From NCBI GenBank assembly GCA_019155205.2, contig JAHNZQ020003150.1, positions 1,875,729 to 1,888,034 on the forward strand: 12,306 bases of DNA, written 5' to 3'. Every line of letters begins with the position of its first letter. Positions within the stretch are counted from its first letter, which is position 1. The stretch is from Gracilaria vermiculophylla (taxonomy: Eukaryota; Rhodophyta; Florideophyceae; Gracilariales; Gracilariaceae). Both the position numbers and the translations under genes were made by a program. The notes beneath the pieces are model-generated. The model was not told where the DNA came from and did no database searches. It worked only from the letters and a program-made list of their open reading frames with translations. This document shows positions 1-7,530 of the stretch, one piece after another.

Positions 1-2663
1 AGTGGATACGTTGAGATTGACGTTTAAAAGCTGAGCCAAGCTTTTCCAGAAGTTTGACATAAACTTCGGGTCTCGATCGGACATCATCTTGACAGGTATA
101 CCGTGCTTGCTGAAAACCTCGTCCTGCAGTAATTGAGCGGCTCCAGCGGCTGTCACTTCCTTTGTCGTAGGAATAAATATCGCCCGCTTCGAAAGTTTCT
201 CAATTATGACAAACACAGATTCGAATCCAGCACTACAACGTGGTAGTTCAGTCAAAAAGTCCATGGTTATGACATCCCATAAGGTTGCTGGTATCTCATG
301 AGACTGCAGCTTCCCTTGAGGTCATGTGTTCGGAACCTTGTTCACTTGACAATCATGACATGCGGAACAGAACTTCTCCGTATCGTTGTACATGCCAGGC
401 CAATAGACTTGTCGCACCATCCTTGCGTAAGTCTTTTCAGTTCCAAAGTGAGCGGGGACATGGAATTGCTCAATCATGTCAATACGCAGTGTCTGATTGT
501 CGGGAACATACAGTCTAGTACTCCCAGTACCCTTCAACAGTAGGTATTTGTCTTTGAATTCAAAGTTCGACGCTTGATGCGTCACTCTGTTGCTCCTATC
601 AACTTGTTTGTCCGGTAAATGAATCACCTGCTTAGCATAATCGTCGTTTTCATAGCCTGTCTTGATTCGCTGCAGCAATTTGTCGTTCATCACCTCGATT
701 CGCCGCAAAGCAGGCTGTTGATCCGGTCTCCTGCTTAGAGCGTCAGGGACGATGTGTTGTGTTCCTGGTATGTGTTCGGTCTCATACGTGTATGACTGCA
801 AGACGTCAAGCCATCGAGCTTGTCGGCCGGAGAGTCGGGCCTTTGTCTGCAAGTACCGGATGGGTTTGTGGTCTGTCTTAAAAGTAAACTTCCTTCCCTT
901 CAAGTAAATGTCCAATTCGCGAAGTGCGATCATGAAAGCCAGTAATTCTTGATCGCCTGTGTTCCAGTTTGTTTCCGCTGTGCACCGTCTGTGTGAGAGG
1001 TATGCGATTGGTCGGCCGTCCTGTTTAGGCGTAGCACCAACGGCGTACTTCGATGCGTCAGTACATAATACAAATTCCTTCTCTGACGATGGGTGAGCCA
1101 ATACGGGTGCGGATGTGAGGGCAGTCTTCAGTTTGTCAAACGCCTTCTGTTCTTCATCCCTCCATTCAAACTGTTTTCCTCAAACGATGTCGCTCACTGG
1201 CCGCAGTATCCTGGCATAGTCCTTCATAAACTTCCTGTGGTAATTTGCCAAGCCAATAAACTGCTGCACCTCTCGTACGGATACAGGTGCTGGCCATTCC
1301 AAAATTGCATTCCTCAAATGATCCTGCATGGCAATGCCGTCTGCTGATACAGTATAGCCAAAAAAGTCGACTTGGCTAACTCCAATAACACACTTCGGGT
1401 GTTTCGCGTACAGTCTATTTGCTCTAAGGATTCCAAAGAGCCGCCTCAGGTGCTGTTCAAGTTCCTCCTTTGACTTACTGTAGACCAAAACGTCATCCAC
1501 AAACAAGACCAAACAATCTCCGTTTAAGTCTCGCAGTAGTGTGGATAATAGTCTCGAGAAACTTGCTGGGGCGTTCATCAATCCAAAGCAAAGAACCCTC
1601 CATTCAAATGATCCATACCGGGTTCGAATCGCTGTCTTCGGTATGTCCTCTTCTCTAATCCGCATCTGATGATAGGCCCCCAATAAGTCTATCTTAGAAG
1701 AAATCTTTGCTTCGCAACCGTGATCAATCGCTTCAGAAATCAGTGGTATTGGGTTTGAGTCTGGTATGGTTCTCTTGTTTAACGCCCGGTAGTCACAAAC
1801 CATTCGAAGATCACCCTCCTTCTTCTTCACGAAAAATACTGGGGCTCCATATGGCGAGCTAGACGGGCGGATGAGTCCTTTCGATAGTAGCACCTGCAAC
1901 TGTCGTTGAGTTCCAATAACTCATCGTGAGAAAGTCGGATCACTGGCCTTCCAGGAGGGGCCTGGTCCTTCTTCAAGTTGATCTCAAAGTCAATGCCACG
2001 CTTCGGTGGCAGCGTGTCTCGTAGTTCATCCAGAAAAACGTCCTGGAATTCTGTCACCAAGTCTGAAAAGTCAGGGGACACAGTCATACTGTTCTTTGTG
2101 GGATGCATTCTGACTGCAAATAGCTCTGCCTTCCGTTTCCGCACGAGCTTTTTCATTGTCTCGATCGAAATCTTTGTGAACGTGATCGCGTTCTTGCTTG
2201 GTCTCGCATTCTGAGGGCGCAGAATCTTCGTTGAACCATCGGCTTTCTTGATTCGGACGCAACCTGTGCGCCAGTCAGTATCCGGATTGTGTGTCCGCAA
2301 CCATTTCCTCCCAATAACAAACGTTATGTCCCCCTTCATTGGTAAAACATAAACTTCTTCCGTGCTTGTGACGTTTCCAAACGTCAGTGTGGCCATTGTC
2401 TTTCACTGCGCTGTGGTCGTTGATCCGTTGCCGAGCTCAACGTCATTGTCCACGCGCATCATCGTAACACCAAGTCGTTTAGCCACACTTGGATCTATAA
2501 AACAGTGAGTTGCACCTGGGTCGAGGTCTCCGATTACTCTCTGTCCATTCACAGTGCATTCATAAAACATGTTGCACTCGTCCATGGCTGTATTCAATGA
2601 TGACAGCCTCAATGACACTTCGGGAGATGTGTCATCTTCATTCGCAGTCTCGAGGGACGGCAT
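1..2663 (-). pseudogene. pol: pol of the Ty3/gypsy element (protease, RT, RNase H, partial integrase), broken
   Basis: Pol copies the element RNA into DNA and integrates it. The frame opens at ATG 2663-2661. The protease core (DLDPGATHCFID) lies at about 2510, with Pro where retropepsins have Ser or Thr (D-S/T-G). A TGA follows at 2403-2405. The connecting region runs to about 1905, where one base appears to be missing and the frame shifts just before the RT (QVLLSKGLIRPSSSPYGAP). The RT has VCDYRALNKR, SSKIDLLGAYHQM, GLMNAPASFSRLL and the catalytic FVDD box. TGA at 1180-1182 precedes RNase H (TDAS, QELLAF, TDHKP, VPDALSRR). The integrase zinc finger has FHVPAHFG and CSACHDC. TGA at 322-324 separates it from the core, with its first Asp in ITMDFL and second in MSDRDPKF. 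The last catalytic Glu lies beyond the edge. All three TGAs leave the frame unchanged. Confidence 0.9.
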
Positions 2664-3802
2664 TACTCGTTTGGAGAATCGTGAGCGTCGGTTGTCTTTC
2701 CGTTTCCAGAGTCATCCGGACACGTGTGGGATGGCGTGTACTTCCCACCGCAATCGTAGCGGCGTGCGCTCTTGCGATACAAACTCCTCTCTCCATCCTC
2801 AACCGGTCCCCAATACATTGTATCCTTTTCTCGGTTCTTTGTCTTGGTTTTAGTCGCACCCTCCTTCTTTTTTTCTCAATTCTTCGTTGGTGCACGACTC
2901 TTGTTGGTCTTGCTGGAGCGGTCAGTACCACGTTTCGTGGATTTGATTTTCCATTGCATGGCTATTTCCAGCGTTCTTGCGTGCTCATAAACGTCCTGTA
3001 AGCTCCCAGCCTCTCCAATCGGGTACTTCTTTGCGAATTCTTCCTTGACCTCATCAGTCAATCCGTTGAAGAAAAACAAATATGCTTCCGATGAAGGTGT
3101 ACGACAGATCTCCACCAAGTCGCTAAACGTCGATACATACCAATCTACTGAATTCGTCATTCTGTGCTTCATGAGCCTTGTCTTGGCTCTAGCCTTCTCA
3201 TCAGCTGGCACAAATTCCTTAAACATAGCTTTTTGTAAGTCTGACACGGTCGTCGGTTTACGATCGTTTGCTTCTAAGTTCATCATCCATGTCGCAGCCC
3301 GGTTTCTTAGGTAACAGTCTGGAAGGTCCAGCATGCTGGACTCTTTCATCTTTCCCAGCTTTCCCACCTTCTTCACGTTGTAGATGAAAGCTCCCACTTT
3401 GGTCGAGTTTTTCTCATCGCGGGATCACGTGAAAGAACTGATTTGGGGTATCTTCGTCGGAGGGATTGGTGGGGTGTTCACTGCAGTACCTTGCTGATGA
3501 AACTTAGCTGAAACGGCTCCTTGCACCGCAGTTCGAGCTGGCGGAACTTCGCTAGTGAGCTGTGCAATCTGGGCCTGTTGCGCTTCGATCAGCTCACGCA
3601 TGCTCTGCAACTGTTCTTGCATTGCTTCTATCGTGGCAGCTGTTCCAATAGATATGCCCTGATCCATTTCCTGGACATCCTCCGGTACTGCAGATGTGAT
3701 CATCGACATGTCGGGAAATGCGAAACGTTGCGAAGGTCGTGATGCAATTCTTGCAGCCGAACGTGTCCTCGGCCTCGGTATCTGCGACGGCCTGTCCGGC
3801 AT
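2663..3802 (-). pseudogene. gag: gag of the Ty3/gypsy element, two in-frame TGA stops
   Basis: Gag forms the capsid of the retrotransposon particle and packages its RNA. The frame starts at an ATG at 3802-3800. Its first 125 codons are basic and Arg/Pro-rich, then Gln-rich with a probable coiled coil (EAMQEQLQSMRELIEAQQ). After a TGA (3425-3427) the same frame continues into a capsid-like part with the retrotransposon-gag features YLRNRAATWM, LQKAMFKEFVP and SVDWYVSTFSDLV, and ends in a Lys/Arg-rich tail. A second TGA (2876-2878) interrupts that tail. Beyond it the frame stays open to a TAA at 2663-2665, through a short Cys/His motif (YDCGGKYTPSHTC) that looks like a worn zinc knuckle. The final TAA overlaps the pol ATG. 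The frame is unchanged across both TGAs, so these are point changes and not indels. Confidence 0.85.
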
Positions 3803-3808
3803 TCGTTC

Positions 3809-3860
3809 GTCGATCGGTTCGTGGCGATGCTACCAAATAGAACAAAGTGTCGATCGGTTC
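3809..3860. repeat. 12-base direct repeat flanking the possible primer-binding site
   Basis: GTCGATCGGTTC occurs at 3809-3820 and again at 3849-3860, exactly 40 bases apart. The copies lie on each side of the TGG-starting candidate primer-binding site, just upstream of gag. It may be a leftover of a slippage or priming event, or a functional leader repeat. Confidence 0.7.
3822..3835 (-). other. Possible primer-binding site
   Basis: The minus strand reads TGGTAGCATCGCCA about 20 bases before the gag ATG. Primer-binding sites begin with TGG, complementary to the CCA end of a tRNA. The first eight bases (TGGTAGCA) match the complement of the 3' end of animal-type initiator methionine tRNA as I remember it; the rest does not. 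If this is the site, the LTR ends a few bases to its right. A perfect 12-base direct repeat flanks it. Tentative. Confidence 0.25.
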
Positions 3861-3899
3861 TCTGTCCTCGTCTGTCGGTCGAGTCGTTTCGTCTTTACT

Positions 3900-3932
3900 C
3901 CCCCCTCCGGCCCCCGGTCCCCCCGTCCCCCC
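3900..3932 (-). promoter_or_regulatory. Potential G-quadruplex in the retrotransposon leader
   Basis: On the plus strand this is four C runs of 6, 5, 6 and 6 bases (3900-3905, 3911-3915, 3919-3924, 3927-3932) with gaps of 5, 3 and 2 bases. On the minus (sense) strand and in the element RNA it is therefore G6, G6, G5, G6 with very short loops, which fits the usual four-run quadruplex pattern with at least five tetrads possible. It lies between the TATA-like box and gag. Confidence 0.6.
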
Positions 3933-4102
3933 TCTTGCCGGCTGTAGAGCAGCGACGGCCTTTAATACTAGAGAAGGTTCTAATTCTTAGCTACTCACTG
4001 TTACCATTAAATTGACACGATGTCCATAACTTCCGGTCACCTGTCATTATGTGCCTTGGGTCAAGTCATCAGGGTTTGCTAGTTACTGTGTTACACAGGG
4101 TT

Positions 4103-4110
4103 TTTTTATA
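4103..4110 (-). promoter_or_regulatory. TATA-like box in the presumed 5' LTR
   Basis: The minus strand reads TATAAAAA here, about 300 bases upstream of the gag ATG. In LTR retrotransposons such a box in U3 sets the transcription start about 25-30 bases downstream, which would fall near 4075 and give a leader of roughly 270 bases. The motif is visible; its function is inferred from position. Confidence 0.35.
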
Positions 4111-4236
4111 GGGTGTATCCGGGCAATGATCCCTTCAGCGCCCACAGGTTGCCGCTGCGTCTAAGGGGCGGAAGATGGCCACTGAATCGCGGATATGAGT
4201 TCCTTACCGTTGTGACTGAAGGCCGTTGTTTCCTAA

Positions 4237-4257
4237 CCCCCCCCCCCCCCCCCCCCC
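4237..4257. repeat. Homopolymer run of 21 C
   Basis: Twenty-one consecutive C bases (G on the minus strand). The run separates the presumed LTR of the gypsy element from the GC-richer island to its right. Homopolymers of this length are unstable and often mis-sequenced, so the exact count and any reading frame across it are unreliable. Confidence 0.95.
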
Positions 4258-4740
4258 TCGCGCGGGAACAGCACCAAAAACCCGGAAAAGGATGCGTCTA
4301 GAGACGTAGTCGTGGACGAACCCACGGACGGATCTTTGGAGACGGATGCTACATCCCTGGAGATGCGTATGCACACCCCAGACACATCAGATACAGAAAG
4401 GTCTACGGCGGACTGCGAGCGAGCTCGTCCCACGGACCCGATCCAGTCCCAACCAGTTGACGCCCTCGACAACGCCATGGCACCACCTGTTGAGGAGCCG
4501 CAAGCCGCAACGCAGAACAACTCTTCGTCCAGAAGGACAGCGGTATGCCAGCCCCGAAACTTACCAGAACCCTGGCAGACTTTTCCAGAAGACCGGGAAC
4601 ACAAGGAAACCGAGCGAACGCTGTCCTTGGAAAACCTACTGCGGGATATATCGCCCCGCGACGAAAATCAGAACGCCCCAGGCGCCACGCTAACGTGGCA
4701 GGGCAGGAAAGTGTACATTCAAGAGTATGTCCTTGAATGA
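4258..4740 (+). pseudogene. Unassigned acidic open frame, no clear start
   Basis: This frame opens directly after the C run and stays open for 160 codons to TGA 4738-4740. It has no ATG near its beginning; the only early start-like codon is a GTG at 4312. The product is hydrophilic and rich in Asp, Glu, Thr, Pro, Ser and Gln (for example SLETDATSLEMRM and LSLENLLRDISP), as in a disordered linker. Past the TGA the frame continues about 22 codons with a Cys-x2-Cys (QACIRCPVRRYG) before a TAG. That loosely recalls the zinc knuckles in retroelement Gag proteins, but the match is too short to name a family. The frame is longer than chance usually gives and its composition is protein-like, so I take it as a coding remnant of unknown origin. 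Confidence 0.3.
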
Positions 4741-5400
4741 AATGTCGGATTCGAAGTGAAGCCACAGGCATGTATCCGGTGTCCAGTCCGCCGGTACGGA
4801 TATGACTAGAATTGGGATATTCTAGAGCCGATCGGGGATTACGCTGCTTCAAGGTTTACAATATAACCGCAAAGCGAGAACTTCTATGCCAGAGGCACCG
4901 ACTGTGGCCCAAATGGGACAAACAAACGCAAGAATGGAAGAAGCACCACCCAACTGCAAAATGCCCCCTTCCATAGTGTAATATGACCGCAATCTCTCAA
5001 TCTTTCATCTACTCTTCACCACTTTTAACCATCATCATTTCTCACCCAGCTCGCTGGTTTCATCACGTAACGCCGGCCACCGTGAGCACGATTTTTCCAT
5101 CGATGATGGCAGTTCTCCCGAAATATGCACGTGATTATTGTTCGCCGTGCGTTTCGCGCAAAAGCAAGAACAAGAGTAAGCGAAAAAAGCCTCAAGCCTT
5201 TTCACTGCGAGACGCAAGTCCCGCGCATTTGCGCTGCTATCATATCCGAGGAAGTCCTCATGACGCTACGCGGCTACAGCTGCCTCTACAAAGACCTTGT
5301 ACTCTAGCCAAGGCGTTTTGCACGGGCCTCCCGCATCGCTGCCACATTTCCAGATATCCTGCTAGGGTGAAGCCCATACTCACGGAGGAATTGTGTGATA
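4741..5400. other. Stretch without a recognisable gene
   Basis: Several overlapping frames of 60-156 codons exist on both strands, the longest on the plus strand at 4983-5453, but none carries a motif I know. On the minus strand the frame ending at 5401 can be followed further left only across several stops (for example LEYKVFVEAAVAA and LAVKRLEAFFAYS near 5300-5190). This hints that the decayed minus-strand gene to the right once extended here. Nothing can be called. Confidence 0.4.
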
Positions 5401-7349
5401 TCATCGCTTCGAGGCACCAAATCCACAGAATACGCGGGGGAAGGACCCGGTAACCCCCATCGTGCGAAACGGAATCTCCCGTTTCGCTGTGCGCAAGAAA
5501 GCGACCAGAGTAATGGCCTCAGAATCTTCCGACAGAGCGGCAGCGCTTCTCTCGTGTAAGGCGTCTTCCCCCATCGAGGTGTACCCCGGCACGGTAGATG
5601 CCACGTCCACCGCGTCTATAGACTCCACCGACTCGGAAACATCCCCGTTAAACACCTCCGGGGGTTCATGATCCACCATGGGATCACCCTCCGCACAGGC
5701 GTGGTAATAGCTATTGGCGTCGATAGATCCACATGGGTGGCTGGCCAGTATACTCCGAGGCGCATTGCGATAGTTTTCTGCCTCGGCACGGCTGTTATCC
5801 GTATGCTTTCAATGGATCTAAATACATGAAGTGGCTGGCGTTTGCGGTGGTACGCCCAAGGCTGGGACCGGATCTGCGATGCAGCTGGCTTCGTTGGGAG
5901 TTCCATCGCGACATTTCGTCCCCAACGTTCTTGAGCGATGTAATCGAGCAACTCCAATATTTCCTCCTGGTTGATTTCACCTCCAAGAGGGGTTATCATG
6001 TCCCAGCTATGAATGTATTTTCGCAATTGCTGTGGGATATATCGAAGACATTGTTGATCGTACGGCTGTGCAAGGATGTAAGCCGCACTGCGGACCGCCC
6101 ACTCCATGATGGAAATGGACCAATACACATGACAAGGATCTTCCGCTATGGAGGAGCACATAAATGTTAGGACTTGGGGGGGGGCATCGACAAAATACCC
6201 CTAGCATGCATCGAAAGGGGCCAAGAAATCCGGAATTGGGACAAACTGCAATTCTCAGTAACGGGGCGCGATGCACTCGACTTCCCTGTCTTGATACGGT
6301 TCGAAGAAGCCGGTTTGGGCTCTTCGAGCCCGCTTTTCGCTGATGAATTTCTGCAAGTAGCACGATCGGCTCTGCCGGGAGTAGTACCGAAATATAACTT
6401 GGGTGAAATGCCGCGTCCAGCAGAGGGCCTTCTAGCGCACCCAGATACAGCCCCGCCAAGCACAGACTTCCTTTTGATGGATAATAGAACAGTATGCGAC
6501 TTAACCGCGTGTGCGGTGAAAAATGACGTCGAAGGACTTGCGGTTCCCCATCAGCGTCTCGAAAGGAGCCCAGAACTGCCGGAGGTGCGCAATTCGGATC
6601 AAGGCGCAGTGGGCCTCTTACAAGGAATCTCCGCAAGGGCGGCTTATGGCATATGACGGTACCGCGATGCCGTTGCGGGAGTCCTAAAATATGGTGACAA
6701 ATCTGGGAAGACCTCCTGAGAGGTCACCTGAGTTATCTGTGTACGCGTCAAGCAACGGCACGTCGCAGACCACGATTGGATGGAACCATGGAGCGTGTCT
6801 GAGCATAAGGGCTCCTTGCCGACTTCCTGGGTTGGCCACCATGATGGCGTTGTAGGTCGGCTGTTGCTGACCCGGAGCCTGTCTGCGGTACGAGGCACCG
6901 ATCGGTCTTTAAGGCAGAGTCGGACGTTCCATGTCTGGAAATGCCGAGGGTGCAATATCCCTATGAGCGTCTGTCGCATCTTCAAGTCTCACGTCGGGTG
7001 CCACCTCTTCAAGCGATGTGCGGCTGCGCCGTGGGATCGGAATGGAGCGCAAGCCAGTCAAACCCCTCGCGGGGTGGTTCGGGGTTCGATGGGATCCCTT
7101 GAGGTTGTGCAAAGCGATGGCCGAAGAATTCGAAGTCAATTCGCTGACAGCGTGTGTTGGCCGTCGTGACGAAATTCCGGAAGCCGGTGGGTAAGGCTTG
7201 TTCTTGTATTTGCTATCCGACATGTCTCTTTTTCGTCGAGGTGCCAGCCCTGTTGTGAGGCGGGGATATGAAAAGCACTGCCCTCCAGAGAGGTTTTTCT
7301 TGGCACTTCGCCGATTCACCGAAATACGGTTAGGTTGTATATATGACAA
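5401..7349 (-). pseudogene. Long decayed coding frame of unknown family
   Basis: One minus-strand frame runs from 7349 to 5616 (578 codons) with only seven stops: TAA 6909-6911, TAG 6684-6686, TAA 6618-6620, TAA 6501-6503, TAG 6432-6434, TGA 6255-6257 and TAG 6201-6203. Random DNA of this composition would give about twenty. A likely start is the ATG of MSDSKYKNKPYPP near 7240. The part from 6161 to 5616 is fully open and protein-like (GGEINQEEILELLDYIAQER). Near 5700 the frame shifts and continues as an acidic tail (VFNGDVSESVESIDAVDV) to a TGA at 5401-5403. No catalytic motif or known domain was recognised; a capsid-type or mobile-element protein is possible but unsupported. A caution: the codon-aligned plus frame 6174-6656 is also open and has G-rich first positions, so the coding strand is not certain. 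Confidence 0.35.
5464..5487. repeat. Perfect 9-bp hairpin
   Basis: GCGAAACGG (5464-5472) and CCGTTTCGC (5479-5487) form a perfect stem with a six-base loop. It lies in the coding part of the decayed minus-strand frame. About one such hairpin every few tens of kilobases is expected by chance, so its meaning is open. Confidence 0.6.
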
Positions 7350-7356
7350 CGGTTAA

Positions 7357-7530
7357 CGTCGCAGGCTCGACTCATATCCGTTTGCACGGTGGACTACGGA
7401 GCAGCCGACCCGGCTCGAGTCGCCCGACGTGGCACACGCGCTGGACGGCCTCCTGGCACCGGCGCATCACCCGCGCGTGGCCCGCTGGCTACAGTACGGT
7501 TTCCGGAAGACACCTGCTTTGCACCGCTAG
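7357..7530 (+). pseudogene. Short high-GC3 coding fragment, possibly from a retroelement
   Basis: Between TAA 7354-7356 and TAG 7528-7530 one plus-strand frame has 57 codons. From 7393 to 7510 nearly every third position is G or C, unlike any other frame here. The peptide is natural looking (LDGLLAPAHHPRVARWLQYG, then FRKTPALHR). The pattern L..HP...V..L..GFR recalls a short conserved segment upstream of the RT or recombinase region in some DIRS-like elements, but this is from memory and weak. AT-rich DNA starts right after the last codons, so the 3' part has been lost. It is on the opposite strand to the long decayed frame and just upstream of it. Confidence 0.35.

Larger units (their letters stand above)
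1..4236 (-). mobile_element. Ty3/gypsy LTR retrotransposon, decayed, cut by the left window edge
   Basis: Read on the minus strand, the domains come in the order gag capsid, protease, reverse transcriptase, RNase H, integrase. Integrase after RNase H is the Ty3/gypsy (Metaviridae) order, not the Ty1/copia order. The integrase core is still open at base 1, so its end, any chromodomain and the 3' LTR lie outside the window. The 5' LTR should lie to the right of gag, where a TATA-like box, a G-rich leader and a possible primer-binding site are seen. Without the second LTR the boundary cannot be fixed, and 4236 (just before a 21-base C run) is only a guess. Five in-frame TGA codons and one frameshift show that this copy cannot make intact Gag or Pol by standard decoding. 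The family assignment is secure; the right edge is not. Confidence 0.93.

Noticed and set aside
1612..1635. GGTTCGAATC, resembling the T-arm of a tRNA
   Set aside because: It lies inside the conserved reverse transcriptase coding sequence, and no matching acceptor, D or anticodon arm surrounds it.
2876..2890. A AAA AAA G run as a programmed frameshift site between gag and pol
   Set aside because: It comes after the in-frame TGA, and gag continues in the same frame beyond it to the TAATG overlap, so no shift is needed there.
322..3427. An alternative genetic code with TGA as Trp
   Set aside because: None of the five TGA sites looks like a conserved Trp, all clear Trp sites use TGG in both the element and the hydrolase, and CGA decay explains all five. 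Kept only as a secondary idea.
3594..3845. An open frame starting upstream of gag (MFYLVASP)
   Set aside because: It is in another frame from gag and has no gag features; a shadow over the gag N-terminus.
3943..4353. An LTR running from TGTAG to CTACA
   Set aside because: The ends match only as short common words, and the span would cross the C21 run and enter the acidic frame; without the second LTR it cannot be supported.
6007..6636. A 209-codon minus-strand open frame
   Set aside because: Leu, Pro, Arg and Cys-rich, overlapping better frames on both strands; most likely a shadow.
7060..7100. GGGGTTCGATGGGATCCC, resembling a tRNA T-arm or palindrome
   Set aside because: No cloverleaf can be completed on either strand; it sits inside the decayed coding frame.
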